Shown: positions 23,328 through 37,294 of the stretch, piece after piece | Numbering within the stretch: the first letter of the stretch is position 1 | How the letters are laid out: each line of letters starts with the position of its first letter | Source of the DNA: Brachypodium distachyon | Taxonomy: Eukaryota > Streptophyta > Magnoliopsida > Poales > Poaceae | NCBI RefSeq assembly: GCF_000005505.3 | Contig: NC_016132.3 | Coordinates: forward strand, 47,320,914-47,384,913 | DNA: 64,000 nt | Direction: 5' to 3' | Position numbers and translations under genes: made by a program | Notes under the pieces: generated by a model | Told to the model about the DNA's origin: nothing | Database searches by the model: none | What the model saw: only the letters and a program-made list of their open reading frames with translations

Positions 23328-24470
23328 TTCCGTATAATAGAAGGTGGCTCTTCTCATTGGTCGTCTGTTGAGGAGCGTGAATTCAACGGGTCATTGTCCA
23401 GGAGAAAAATATCTCACAGAATTATTTTCTTGCGGGAACTACATAATTGATTTGATTACAGAGAGAATAGTAGTATTGGGTGAGGGTTGACTGACTTTGT
23501 TTTTCTTTTATGGCCACCTGGTATATAGACTTTTTGCTGACTAAGTGATGTGCAGCAGAGGTCCGTGAACTATTTCCCTTTTTGTTTGTTGAGGAAACAC
23601 AATGCACTACCAATGCAACGCCCGATAAATTCCAGAATAAATCCAGAAAAAAAATACTATCACCGATGTCAAGTCTAATATTTAAACGTATGTGACACTT
23701 TTTGTGGTTGAGATATTTTCAGTTTCGGCAACTATTTTCTATTCTTGAAATGGCCTTTGAACTGTACCCGGTGTTTTTGCTTTACTTAGGCCCAAAACTT
23801 TGATAAACGATGGCTGGACACAAAACGTACTCTTGGTTACTCATATAGGTCCAAACTAACCATTAAGTAGTTTCGGTCAATGGTCAACAATGCGCCAACT
23901 TATTTGAGTTTGAGTTAGAGTTATTAGTGAAATAGTTTGAGGATACCTTGCGCGCTTTACCTTTTAATCTTGGATCTACGTTGTGCCGTGTGCACCCCTT
24001 AAGGTTATCTAATTATATCATGGTTTACATGAATATTGAGAACAAGTAAAAACTCTTGGGCAATACTCCTCTGACAATTCGGTGTTTTACCACCTTGTCT
24101 TACTCCGTGACCTTGCAAACAGATCTAGTCGTCCACCGCCATCGGTATTATTCCAGGCAAAGGAATCAACGTCCTGATCAAGCTTCTGTCTAGCTAAGCC
24201 CAGGAGCATTACAAGGTCAGACGCCTCCTCATCGATCTCTTCCTCTGTCACCTTATTTTTCATATTCATCCTTCCTTCTCCTCTTGCATGAAGCACTCAT
24301 GCTCGTGATATGTCACGTGAGTTCACTTGGACCTCGCTCAACTCTAAAGACATTTTTTTATTTAGATTATGCAAAAATGCATATCTAAATCATGGAAACA
24401 TCGACAAAATGACTCCCTCTATGTGTTCATGTAGCAAGGCAATTACTAAATCTACTTTGATGACGTATCA
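23328..24470. other. Gene-free AT-rich region
   Basis: I see no supported gene or clear repeat boundaries here. Confidence 0.4.
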
Positions 24471-24723
24471 TGTGAAAACTTCTATTTTGTGAAAACTTGA
24501 AAACTTTCGATCATATCCATTACATCTCAAATAAATGGATCAGATGAAAGGTTCCATCACTGATCACTTAAATATATTTTATGAAAAAAACCCTCTAGTC
24601 CTCTAATCACAAGAGGTTTTTCAGAAAATATATTTAAGCGGGTAGAGTTTCACATTTCATCTGATCCATTTATCTTAGATTGAATGGGTATAGAAAGTTT
24701 TCAATTTTTTGCGAGTTTTTCAC
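24471..24723. mobile_element. Foldback (hairpin) MITE-like element
   Basis: Left arm features TTGAAAACTTTCGATCATA, then AAATGGATCAGATGAAA and TTAAATATATTTTATGAAAA. The right arm, on the complement, carries TTGAAAACTTTCTATACCC, AAATGGATCAGATGAAA and TTAAATATATTTTCTGAAAA in the same order. The whole 250 bases would fold into one long imperfect hairpin. No coding content. Confidence 0.8.
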
Positions 24724-27700
24724 CTGGTGCGTTGTCGTCTGTATTTTAGTTACCTTTGATCAACTTATTTTGCATACCTTCCAAGTTTGAGAGTGTCACA
24801 TGTAAAGTCTGCAGATTGAATCAAATGGTTTCTACTTATAAATTGGTTTCATCAAACGTAATATTTTCAAGTTTCTGCTTATAGCAAAGTGGAATGGAGT
24901 AAGATGGTTTCATCGAACGAATTAAATATTTCAGATATATGTGAAGCAAACTCATACCTCCATCATTTAAACAAATTTTTTAAACCGTTTCCCACGTTCT
25001 TCGGACCAAACATGCCGGTGTGAAACCATTCCATATCATCCCATTATGTAGATCTTGAAAAATTCAATTCTGTTCAACCAAACACACATTATATCGTCGA
25101 TACAGTTACACCATTTTCCTTTTGCAAAACAAACAACAACTATGTCGTAAACGCTAAACAGTGTCAAGGATGGCGGCCGCGGTGTGACCACTTGCATGTG
25201 CATGGTAGACTGGGCAGGCGGATGAGGGAGGGGCGTGGGCGTTCACATGAAGTGTGGACCAGGCCGGCCTGCGGGCGCCAAGTGCATTCCCCCCAGAAAC
25301 AATTTGCAGCTGCTGTCCGGTCTCGTGCTGACCGCTGACACTGGGCATCGCTGTTTCGGCTGCTGCTTTCGTTCCATGTCCATCTCCCGCTGCTGTTTCT
25401 ATCTCTCTCTCCAGGGCTTATCTATCCATTCCATTTTCTTTATTCGGCACCCCTGCTTGAATAATGCAGATGTGCATGGGCTTGTTGTCCTTTAGGATGA
25501 GCGATTGAGCGTGCTCTCTTTTTTTAGCAGGAATGGGAGGCGAGATTCTCTCTGTGATTTGGCTGTTGGTTTTGCCAATTGTGTTCCAGATAAGGCGGAT
25601 GAGATAAGTTAGCTGTCCCTTCCGCGGCCAGTTCTCGGTTCGGTTGGTCTCGGTTCGGTGAAAGTTCATCTGGCCTATGTGCTTAATGATAATATTGGTG
25701 CTAAGTAATCACTCCTTTGCATGTGGCTTAGTGGTTAATTTCTTCCTTTCCCCCTCCGCCTGTGTCTTGTTCACATGTAAAAGACGATGCTCATCTCAAA
25801 AAGTAAAAATTAAATAATGCACGCATGCATGCCTCTCCCTCCTTCCTTATCTGGAAAAGCTCGAATGATAACATTGCATTGAGCAGCTTTCTTTAGCTGC
25901 CGTAACGGAAGAGCTTGTGTGTGGGAAAGAGAGGGACCGGGGATCGAGGGACAGCCAGCTGATCGAGCTGCTGATGACTGATGTGGTAGCATCGTATAAT
26001 AATTTGGACGGAAGCGAAAGAGCTCATTACTCATTAGCTATAGCCCGCGGCACATCTCGATTATCCATTCCGGCTGACGAATTCGTTCCCTTCGCGCGCA
26101 AAGAAAGCCACTGACAGCAACCTCAGGTGCTTAAACTGCCGTTCCGTCTGGCCGTGACCCATCCATAGATCCATGAGCGACTTAATTTTTCCTTCAAACG
26201 AAAACATATTATAGAACCGGTGGTCTACTTAATAGTTGGATCATGTGGCACATCTCGACTCGGCTATTATCTGTCGGTGTACAATTACCTGACTTCGTCA
26301 ACCGAATCCTTCCACGATTCCAAACGGTTCTAGAACGACAACAGATCAGGTCCAAAAGTTGGAAAAAGCTTTGCACCGGTCGGGACCAGTGAGGTCCTCA
26401 CGTCACGTGTAACGAGTCCTGATTATCGATCACCAGTTGCCCGGCCGTACTAGTATCGATATCATCAAACTAAAAAATGCTTAAACATGTGTAAGTACAA
26501 TTTTATGTAGAGATGTACGTACTGAACGACAAAAAACATCTCACACGGTGTGAGTCACACCACGTACACATCCTTATCTCGTCCCTATGCCGTATCTTCC
26601 CGGGACACTTGTATTACTACTCTACCGCTAGTACTACCACGTAATGCCTTAATTCTCCTGCTCTCTGAATCATCGCGCGTCTATTACGGTTCGTTCCAGC
26701 TCGATCGATAGATCCAAATGTTGCAATTTGGCGAATATTATATGCTGCCAAATGCCTATCATCACGCATGGATGGGCAGACGGGTGGTGTAGGTGGTGAT
26801 GCAGGAAAAGGGCACGTAGTTGTGTACTCATCTGCACTGCAAACGCCCATGTGCTTCACATCACCAAAACATGATCTTTTTGTAATCTCTTCAGTTATTT
26901 GATGGAGGCATCGAGTTCTCTGGCTACCTTTCTTCGGTCCGATGCTCGTCTACTCGATAAACACATGTACATATACATACATGCTCACACGTAAGCTGGA
27001 GCCGACCAGTTGAGCTGGGAGCTGACTGGTTAAAATTGGCTGACCTGGCGCCGTACGTAGTTAGCGCCAGCATAAGCTAAAGTATCACGGAGACCGGGGC
27101 GATCCACGCATGTGGAAGAGTACTGGCGGCCAGGAGAAGATCAAAAGTTGGCGTGGGGGCCTGGGGGGCTCTTTCCGTCATCATCGGTAGACGATATCAT
27201 TAGGCGCACATATATTTAACCTGAGACCGCGATTTGGCTTGTTTAGAAAAGCTTTTTGACCAATTGTTGGGTGGTTGGAGAGGTGCATGCCCTGACCTGG
27301 CCCTGCTAGCTGCGTCATTAGCTTGCTTTATTTATCCTGAACTCCATGTGAAGATTGTTTTCCACAGATGTGAACTGTATACGGACAAATTAGTGGAGTC
27401 TTATAAATCTGCTGGCCGGCCCCTGGTGTGGTGTCGTCGATCGGCCACTAGTTAACGGGAAGCCAGGCGTCTTTCCCTGTTCTGCTTTGTGGAGGGGGTA
27501 TCGGAGTCGCGAATCACTTCTTAATTAAACCTCACAAACAAACTGCACGCATCGCAGTTCCCCTGTATTTTGACCAAACCTACTATAGCTAAGCTATAGC
27601 CTATATGGTTTCCCTGTCAAAGTCGTCCGTGTCTGCTGCATGTTCTGACTCGCGACTTGTAACTATCGGCGTCAACTCTCTTTTGGGATGTGTTATCTAG

Positions 27701-29307
27701 GACAATTAAGCTCTGGACAGCTAACAGTTTAGACTTTGAAGCCTACTCTGCTGGAAGCGATCAATCCTCGCTACGTACAGCCAGTAAGCACCGTACGTAC
27801 GTACGTACGCTGGAGCAGAGCAACAGCGGAAAGTACGTGACAACCTTAATAATCTGACGTACGGGGGCTGGCCATCCACAGTGGAATGATTGGAACGCAT
27901 CAGGGAGTTCGTTTATCTGCGCGTGAAACGAGGTAGGCGGCGTCATATTTTCCTCGTGAAGGACTACAGAAGGAGGAGTTAAAGCAGGAGCTACGTACTC
28001 TCACTTGCTGTCTGTGTGTCCCCCGCGTGTTCCTAAACGGCCACTGTGCTAGCTGTTGATCGCATCACTCACAGTACTGCAAACATCTCTTACAAGAAAA
28101 GAAAAGCAGTACTGCAAACAATGTAGGCTCGTCTAGGTTGGAGGCTGCGGTTTGCCATTGCTACTCCTTGTTAAGAAAGTTAAGCTATAGTGTTTGCTTC
28201 AGTGCCTCTGCAATTTTCCGTACCTGCGTGCTCTCCTAAATTCATACTGTGCCGTGTGCAGTTCATTTTGTGAAGAGTACAAAGCAGAACAGGAAAGGCG
28301 TTGGACAAAACTCTTGTTACATCTGAGCAGTGTGCAGTTCATTTTAGTAGCCGTATGTTGTTATTTTTCAGTGCTGCGCTTTAGCTAACATACTACTGGT
28401 ATATCAGTGACCTTTAGCCAAGGTACAAAATTAAGGAGTTGTGAACTCGACAAGTAGTATACACAACCAACACGCAGCAAGCAATTTGACACTTAAAAAA
28501 CTATCAAGACATCATAAGATTCATAACTATCAGGTAATGGACAGTGTGAACCAGCGTGCCAAAAGACACAGACAAATCTTTTGCCGATTGCACGCACAGC
28601 CAAACACCCCGAAAGCATCCAAGGCTTGTGCTCGGGAGTACATATGCGTTCTGCTTTGACACACATGTCTTCCTTTTTGAGATGGCGCACATGTTTTTTT
28701 TTTGAGCGGAAGATGGCGCACATGTGTTCACCCGAGAACACATGTCTTCGGCCCGTGCTAGCCTGCGAACGGGCAGACGGCCCGTTAGTATCCCTATGCG
28801 AAAAGGGCCTAAGGCCGAATTAGATAACAAATGGGATTGAGCCCAAGAAGGTCTTCGTCTCGGAAAGTAATTTGCTTTTTGGTTGTTTTTCATGCACTTG
28901 CAACGGGTGAACGGGGTCGATCATATTCTCATATAGGATTTCCTCCGAAATTACGGTACTATCTCCATGTTTCTTCGTCACAAGCCCACAAACTTTGAGT
29001 ACATTACATACATCAATAGTTCAATACACGCATACAACATTTTTATTCCAAACAACTACTAGTACACACTCGATCACATTCCAGAAATAAATAAATAGCA
29101 AACATCAGTGATCGTTTCCCGGAACGAACTCAAAGGACTAGCGGAACCGGTTTCACCTACGACATGGATCTCAATATTCAGAGCGAGGCAGCGCATTGGC
29201 CACTCACTCACCATCAGAATCAAAGAAATGCTGGCCGGCGGGGATCAGGGACAGAGGTAAATTAAGAGTCGACGCACGGAGGAGGGACGAGTTTTCGATT
29301 TTTGATT
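24724..29307. other. Large gene-free region
   Basis: No supported gene in about 4.6 kb. It has scattered simple sequence, for example a GTAC run near 27793-27808, and a duplicated GATGGCGCACATGT near 28682 and 28712. The right end is 3' flank of the RING gene. Open frames are short and unsupported. Confidence 0.4.
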
Positions 29308-30198
29308 TCAGAAGATGTCGAGGATCTCCTGGATGAAGCCGTTGCAGAGCGGGCAGTTGCCGCGGCTGACCCAGAGCTCGCGGGAGCAGAGGCGGCAGAA
29401 AGTGTGGCCGCAGGGGATGAACGCCGCGCCCTTGTGTCGCACCATGCAGACGCAGCACACGTGCACCATCTCCTCCTCGCGGCCCTCGCCGTCGCCGTCG
29501 CCGTCGTCCTCGTCCTCGTCGCCGCCGCCGCCGTGCGCCGCGCCCTTATTGCCGGCCCCGCCGCCGCCGTCCCCGTCCTCGTCCTCGTCGTCCTCGTCCC
29601 ACGTGTCGTCCGACTGCCCCAGAAGCGCCATCAGGGACATCTGCGCCGCCGGAGCCTCAGCGTCCTCCTCGTTGTCCTTCTCCTCGTCGTCGTCTTCCTC
29701 CTCGTCGTGTTCGGATTCCTCATCGGAGCCCTCGTCGTTGTGGTTGATCTCGCGGGAGCGATCCATGCGGCCGACGGCGGCGGTGGGGCCGACGCGGGTG
29801 GAGGTGGCGCGGGAGAAGGTGGGCGTCTGGCGGAGCGAGGTGGTGCGGGAGAAGGCCGCCGTGGCCTCGCCCGGGGCGTAGATGTACTTGTTGCTGCGGT
29901 TGTTGTTGTTGTTGTTCTTGAGGTTTCCGCCAGTGGATCCGCTGCCGTCGGACGACGTCGTGGGGCTCTTCTGGGACGGGGTGGAGGACCAGGCGTTCGC
30001 GGTGTGGCGGAGCCGGAGACGGTCGCGCAGCGGCTTCCACATGCCGCCGCTGCCTGCGCTGTCTGCGGCGGTGCGGTCGGCGTCGTCCAGGTGGCTGTCG
30101 TCGTTGGGGATCTTGAGGAAGTCGCGGATGGCCTGGTCGGGCGTGGACAGCTGCTCCGAGAGCGTCATCGACCGCCGAAGCTCCGGCCGCCGGTCCAT
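29308..30198 (-). CDS. C3HC4 RING-finger protein, probable E3 ubiquitin ligase
   Basis: A 296-residue protein in one exon from ATG 30198 (MDRRPELRRSMTLSEQL). The frame is open further upstream, but those codons are low-complexity leader sequence, so the internal ATG is preferred. The C-terminal 50 residues form a C3HC4 RING: C248-x2-C251, C263, H265, C268, C271, C282-x2-C285 (CCVC, PCGHTFCRLC, CPLC). It ends FIQEILDIF. The middle holds an Asn run (KNNNNNN), then two strongly acidic Asp/Glu stretches. RING-HC proteins of this kind usually recruit an E2 enzyme; the substrate is unknown. No transmembrane segment is evident. The large plus-strand open frame over it is a composition shadow. Confidence 0.88.
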   Translation of the reverse strand: MDRRPELRRSMTLSEQLSTPDQAIRDFLKIPNDDSHLDDADRTAADSAGSGGMWKPLRDRLRLRHTANAWSSTPSQKSPTTSSDGSGSTGGNLKNNNNNNRSNKYIYAPGEATAAFSRTTSLRQTPTFSRATSTRVGPTAAVGRMDRSREINHNDEGSDEESEHDEEEDDDEEKDNEEDAEAPAAQMSLMALLGQSDDTWDEDDEDEDGDGGGGAGNKGAAHGGGGDEDEDDGDGDGEGREEEMVHVCCVCMVRHKGAAFIPCGHTFCRLCSRELWVSRGNCPLCNGFIQEILDIF

Positions 30199-30296
30199 CG
30201 GGAGCGATGGGGCGAACAGTGTACGTGCGTGCGTACTCCTTCGCGTGGAGGTCGAGGTTGGAGATGCCGCCTTATGGCCGGGATGTGTGGTGGTGC

Positions 30297-30320
30297 AAGG
30301 AAGGAAGGAAGGAAGGAAGG
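30297..30320 (+). repeat. GGAA microsatellite in the RING gene leader
   Basis: Six successive AAGG/GGAA units lie about 100 bases upstream of the RING ATG, probably within its 5' UTR. Likely polymorphic. Confidence 0.8.
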
Positions 30321-30369
30321 AGGAGAGGTGGTAGAGCGGCGCTCCTGGCCGGGCCCCGCGCCTTTTCAA

Positions 30370-32380
30370 CTCCGGACGGTTTGGGAAGTTAACCGTGATT
30401 GCCGGCTAGGCAGTTATATTTGGACGGCTTGAGTTGAGCCGCATGGTATCGATGTGGCGGAGGAACTGGTGGTGGAGCGGCAGCCATTGGCATCGCAGCA
30501 GAGATCTCACAGAGAGCTGCGTCATTTGAGGACAACAAACTTCATCCAGGAGAACAGGGACGTACTCAAAACTTCGAAGTACTCTTTTAGCCATATGAAT
30601 GTGTCAGGTTTAGGTGTGTGCTCTTTTAGCCATGGGTTTAGGTGCGTGCCGCGACTGGACGGCATCAGGAATGTATGGTTTTACTAAGGCAACATACCGC
30701 ACATCAAATGTACCGTAGAAGCGGCATCTCTAAGCCTACACTTAAACTGTTCGCTTGAGCACAACAAGGAGTTGTCCTCTGAAACAGATCGTTTGCTTGT
30801 TCTTGCGTTTCTAATGGAGACAACAATAACGGCTTGTTTGGTGCCCATCATTTGAGACTAGAATTGTGGAATTCATTTTGAATTCTAGAAACTAACTTGT
30901 TTGGTTGGCACGAAATTGACTACATGATCAATTTGTGATTTCATGGAATCACAGTACAACTAACCTCAATTTCTTTCTATAAGCCATCATTTCTCTGGAA
31001 TTGTCTCTAACTCTACAAATCCATGTGGTAGACAAACATGACTTTTGAATCTGGAATTCAAATTCAACCAAATGAAATGCGACCAAAAATTAGATTTCAT
31101 TTCATTTAGACCAAATGAAATGAAATAAGGGGTGCCAAACGAGCTGTAAAGTCTGTTCTTAAATCACGTGCATCAAAATTCTGCAGTCAGAAGAATTCTT
31201 TCTGATGTTACGTTGATTGAAAAAAAAAGTGATCTAACATCATACCACCAGACTTGACTGCGATGAGGGACAAGAAGACACAAAGATAAAAGTACCCAGG
31301 TTCTGATTAAGACATGCACGACTAGCGGTGGTAGAGATGAAACAAGGATAGAACTGTCAGGACTCCATAGGGAAAACCTGGATAAGAAAGTAGGACTTGG
31401 GACAAGCGATTCTGATGGGAAACTACTATACCCTGATTGCCAATGGGAGTAACACCAAAATCAACAGGAGGTGTTTGATTTTTACGTGAGACTGACTAGT
31501 TGCAGGGAGACACAAATCAAAGTTATCCACCAAAAAGGTGAGTGAACAACTCCACTCACTATCATAGTAGTTTTTCTAGAAAGGCAGCAGCATGATCAGT
31601 AATGTTACAGAAAGCATACAAGGCCTCACACAACCACATTATCACAATCAGTCAAAAGTCAGTCTCTTTATTTGACCTGTCCTAGCTCAAAAGGTAAAGG
31701 AAAAAGATCATTGGTTGGCTCCTAAAATGCACGACCTAGCTTATTTTCTACTAATGGAAAGCCTATAGCAGCAACTGGAGATCACCACAGAACAGATATG
31801 GTTAGGACAATGGCTTGCGAAATAGTGACAGGTTATACTAGAATTTCAGTCTTTAGCAGAATCTAATTTTATGATATTTACGCATCCTCTGACTCTGGCT
31901 ATGGAATACTGTATATGGTTCTAACAATCCAAACTATCTCCTTAGATACCGAAGCTGGTGATGTGAAACACTCTATGTCCGGTCAAGAATTTTCTTGCGG
32001 CAAGCGAGAGGTAGCACAAATTGCAACAATCCAACAAGTGTAACAAATCTTCTTAGGTCACTCAAACCAAAGAGTCGCTTCATCATAGGCAGGGTAACGA
32101 GCAATAAAACACAAATAAGCAAGCACGCACAGGCTACCTCAAGCAATTATTCAACCATAAGACCGTAATTTATTATTGATATTACAAGATACAGATAAAG
32201 TACAAGGAAAGCTCTATCCACTTTTGCCTATAATTAGAAGAGCCTCAAGAACCTAGTACTGCAAAATAAAGATGATCGCACCATACTATCATCACCAACT
32301 GCAGTTGATTAAGATGCCAAAATACAGTCCGCTGTGGTGATAAACAAGAAAGGAACTGTTGAGGTTAACTAAAGGTAAGC
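30370..32380. other. Intergenic region between RING and threonine synthase genes
   Basis: No gene was found. It contains one long-TIR MITE (30829-31147). The right part should hold the 3' UTR of threonine synthase. Confidence 0.45.
30829..31147. mobile_element. MITE with GTTTGG-type inverted ends
   Basis: Left end ACGGCTTGTTTGGTGCCCAT. The right end reads, on the complement, ACAGCTCGTTTGGCACCCCT. The interior is AT-rich with repeated TGGAATTC and CAAATGAAATG motifs. No coding potential. Superfamily not assigned. Confidence 0.65.
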
Positions 32381-34021
<1,641 letters not shown>

Positions 34022-34650
34022 TTAGGGAGGAGACGGATGACGTGGTCAGAGGTTTTAGGCTTTTGAGAGGCTTGGTCGGTCGATCTGGAAAGTTAATTGG
34101 TTGGGCAGTCGGACGCTGACAGGTAGGGACGCGTAGATCGTGCGCGGCGTAGCTGTTCAGATTTTGGATTCATTTCTGGAATCGTAGCAGTTACTAGAAT
34201 TCAGCCGTCTCAGGGGCCACGTCGCGGCTTGACGTGCTCTCTCTGTCTCGGGGAGGTTGTTAGCTTCATCTTTTCTGAAAACAATTTAGAACGTGGAGAG
34301 TCGAGAATGGAGAGGTTATCCCCAAATTAAGAACGTGGAGAATCAGATTCCGAGAGCGAGACGACGGGACGCCGAAGATCGATTTTGGATGGATTGTACG
34401 GGGCTTGGCTTGGACCGCTGGAGACGTCGAGGGCCCCTGGCTCACCGCTACCACAGGTGGTCGCATCTCGGCATCTGTGGATGTTCCGTCGTGCGAACTC
34501 GCCTCGCCGGTGAGCACAGCATATTCCAGCAGGTTTTTCTCGAGATGGAAATAATATCCAGTGATGTATTGAGTCAGACATGACATGGCTTCTATTCTGC
34601 GTTAACCCTGTCACCACGTGGGCAAAAAAAAAAACAGACAAACTCGACTC

Positions 34651-35075
34651 TTAGCTCACAATAAATGCTAAGAAACCATACCCCAATGCATTGTCTCTTA
34701 TTGTTGTATCTAAAATATCACTTATTTAAGAGTTTTGTGAGAGAGAATTAATGACTTTGTGTTGAGAGACAGTTTTATCAAGAGGATGCCATGTCAACAA
34801 AATGACTAAGATGACATGCTAAGAGACAAACATTGGGAGAGACCTTATGTGATGTCTCTTAACACACAATAAATGCTAAGAAATCATATCCTAAATGCAT
34901 TGTCTCGTGATATCTAAAGTAGCAGTTATTTAATAAATTTATGAGAGCGAGAGAGCTAATGACTTTGTGTTGATTTGCGTGAAGAGACACTCGCGAACAT
35001 AAGAGATAGTTACATCATTAAGAGGGTGCCATGTCAGCAAAATGACGTGATGATAGACTAGCATTGAGAGTGGCC
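34651..35075. repeat. Direct duplication of a unit of about 206 bases
   Basis: CACAATAAATGCTAAGAAA appears near 34656 and 34863, and each copy is followed by AATGCATTGTCTC, TTAATGACTTTGTGTTGA (or CTAATGAC...) and GCCATGTCA. The copies differ by substitutions and an insertion of about 25 bases in the second. Confidence 0.8.
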
Positions 35076-35904
35076 TGAGTCAGTGTAGATGTATATAGTA
35101 CCATGCAAAAGATTTATTGAATTAAGAGTACTTACAAAGCAGAACTTTCTTAGAACCTTCCCAAATTATTGTGGACTGTCCATCTCGCATACCTTATCTC
35201 ATGGAAGGTGATGGATCACCAGTATTGTCATGTAACCATGTATAATGGTGGATAAGACTGACTTCTCTTATGTATTGCAGTCATCTAGATAAGACAACAA
35301 AACATGTTGTGCAATATGTTATTTCTTGCTGCTTTATTTTACAACTAAGTCTAGATGAATAAAATTAATTAATTACATGTTAAGAAAATGTGAAATCTAA
35401 TACAATGTAAAATTTGTCTTATCCTTCTTGTGAAAAGATCATCCCTTAAGTAAGGGAATGCTTATGTCTTTCTTCGTTCTTTCTTCCACTTAGCAATTAC
35501 CCTACATGTCATCGTTAAGGAAAGGTAGAGGTCACCCAATTGTACATGTACTTACTACTCAAAGGTTAATATGTACAATTATTGCATAGTAAATAAGGAT
35601 ATACTCCCTCTATTTCTTTCAATCTGTACATGTAGCACAAGCAAATTTTCTCTAAATATTTGTACATTTGGACTCCCAGTGACTAAATGATCATTGCATG
35701 TTTATCTTTTGTAGGCAAATAATTTTTGGCATTCTATTGGGTGTGAGGTAAGGTGGAGAAGAAAAAGTGATTGAATGATGATTAAATGAATGATAAAATT
35801 AATTGTGTAAGAGGAAAAGCAAACACCAATTTATCAACTTATTTGGTCTAAAAAAGGCTGCATGTATAGATATTTAGAAGCGAACTATTGAGAAATCACC
35901 TGTT

Positions 35905-36239
35905 TTTTAGTTAGAGATCAGTCGACGTGTTTGGCCCTCGAGAGCACGCGGAAGATGGTAGAGTGGGGATGACGCTCAGATCTTAATCCAACAGTTCTGA
36001 TACGTCAACTAAGATTTAAAGCATTTATCTTAAATATCAAACAACCGAGAAATAGTGACACACAAGTAATTATGGGTGTGACTATCTCAATCGTCCGAGT
36101 TTTAAGAAAATTAATTACATCTAAGTTGACGCATCAGATTCGTTTGATTAAGATCGGAGTGTCATCTGCCTTCAAATCTTCTCCCAGGTGTTGCCTAATC
36201 CAATGGCCAAGCACGCCGACTTATCTCTAACTAAAAATA
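35905..36239. mobile_element. Hairpin MITE with long inverted repeats
   Basis: Left arm starts TTTTTAGTTAGAGATCAGTC. The right arm, on the complement, starts TTTTTAGTTAGAGATAAGTC. Inside, GATGACGCTCAGATCTTAAT pairs with GATGACACTCCGATCTTAAT, and GATACGTCAACTAAGAT with GATGCGTCAACTTAGAT. About 335 bases, no coding content. Confidence 0.8.
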
Positions 36240-37294
36240 GATCTATTTATGAGTTTATGTAGATGAAGTTTCAGATTCTTGGATCAGTGGAACATCTTTG
36301 AGACAAATCATCTATACCAGTGTACATAGCTTCATCCAAACCATGGATCCACGAATTGTTGGCTCGCTCTAGAAAAGAGCTTCGTAGTTGGGAGTTCTGA
36401 ACAGATGATCGATGTGGTTTCCTAAGATGAGTACTATGGTTTACTACTTGACAATAAGAAAGTTGTTTTATCTTCTTTTTTTTCACTTTGTTAGGTGTTT
36501 TGCCTAGTCGACTTCCCAATAGCAACAAACCGATGTGATTTTCCTACCACTCTTCACTCTACTATGCTTTTTACTAAGGTATCCTCGACAATAAACGTAT
36601 GTGATTCCCCTACAACTCTTCACTGGACGCAGCTAAAGTGGAGCGTCTTAAAACAGCCCTACGAAATAATAGGTTGTTAATTTTATTTTATAAACTACTT
36701 CGGCACATAGGAAGCAAAAAAGATAACTACGTATATCTGATGAAATTGGGCACCTACAATTAGATAGACACCTACTCCGTAGTAATATTATCTTGCAAAA
36801 ACAAAGGGACAGGGTCTAATTTTTTCAAATATAACTTCAGTTTCGCACCTTCTGGATAGACTGTACTTACACTTTCCAGTTTTATAAAAGTTGCCATTTT
36901 GGATTATAGATATAAATTGTTTCAGAACTTTGACTAAGAATATCTTTAGAAAAGTTCAAGTAGGGTAATTCAAATTTATATGCATTCATAACTACTTCTA
37001 GCAATGGTTTTGCTGGGTTTCACAGATATATTTCAGTAGAAAATAGTGATAACATGTACGTCCTGAAGACAATATGTCTAAAAGAAATCTTTTCCGGAAC
37101 ATGGGGGGAGATGGCATCAATTAATTCGTAATACTTCTATTGCTGTGTATAAATCAGCACCCAATGTCGCCATATGTCGGCATGTGCAGTTGTGCACCAA
37201 CAAAGCAACAAACCTTCAATTCTCAGTGATGTAGGGTCTTCATATAGCGAAGATCAGCCAATCTCTTTGGCATAAAAATGAATCAATGGGTTTA

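Noticed and set aside
29302..30432. Plus-strand open frame of 376 codons over the RING gene
   Set aside because: Antisense shadow; mostly Val/Leu/Ala runs arising from the Asp/Glu codons of the acidic region.
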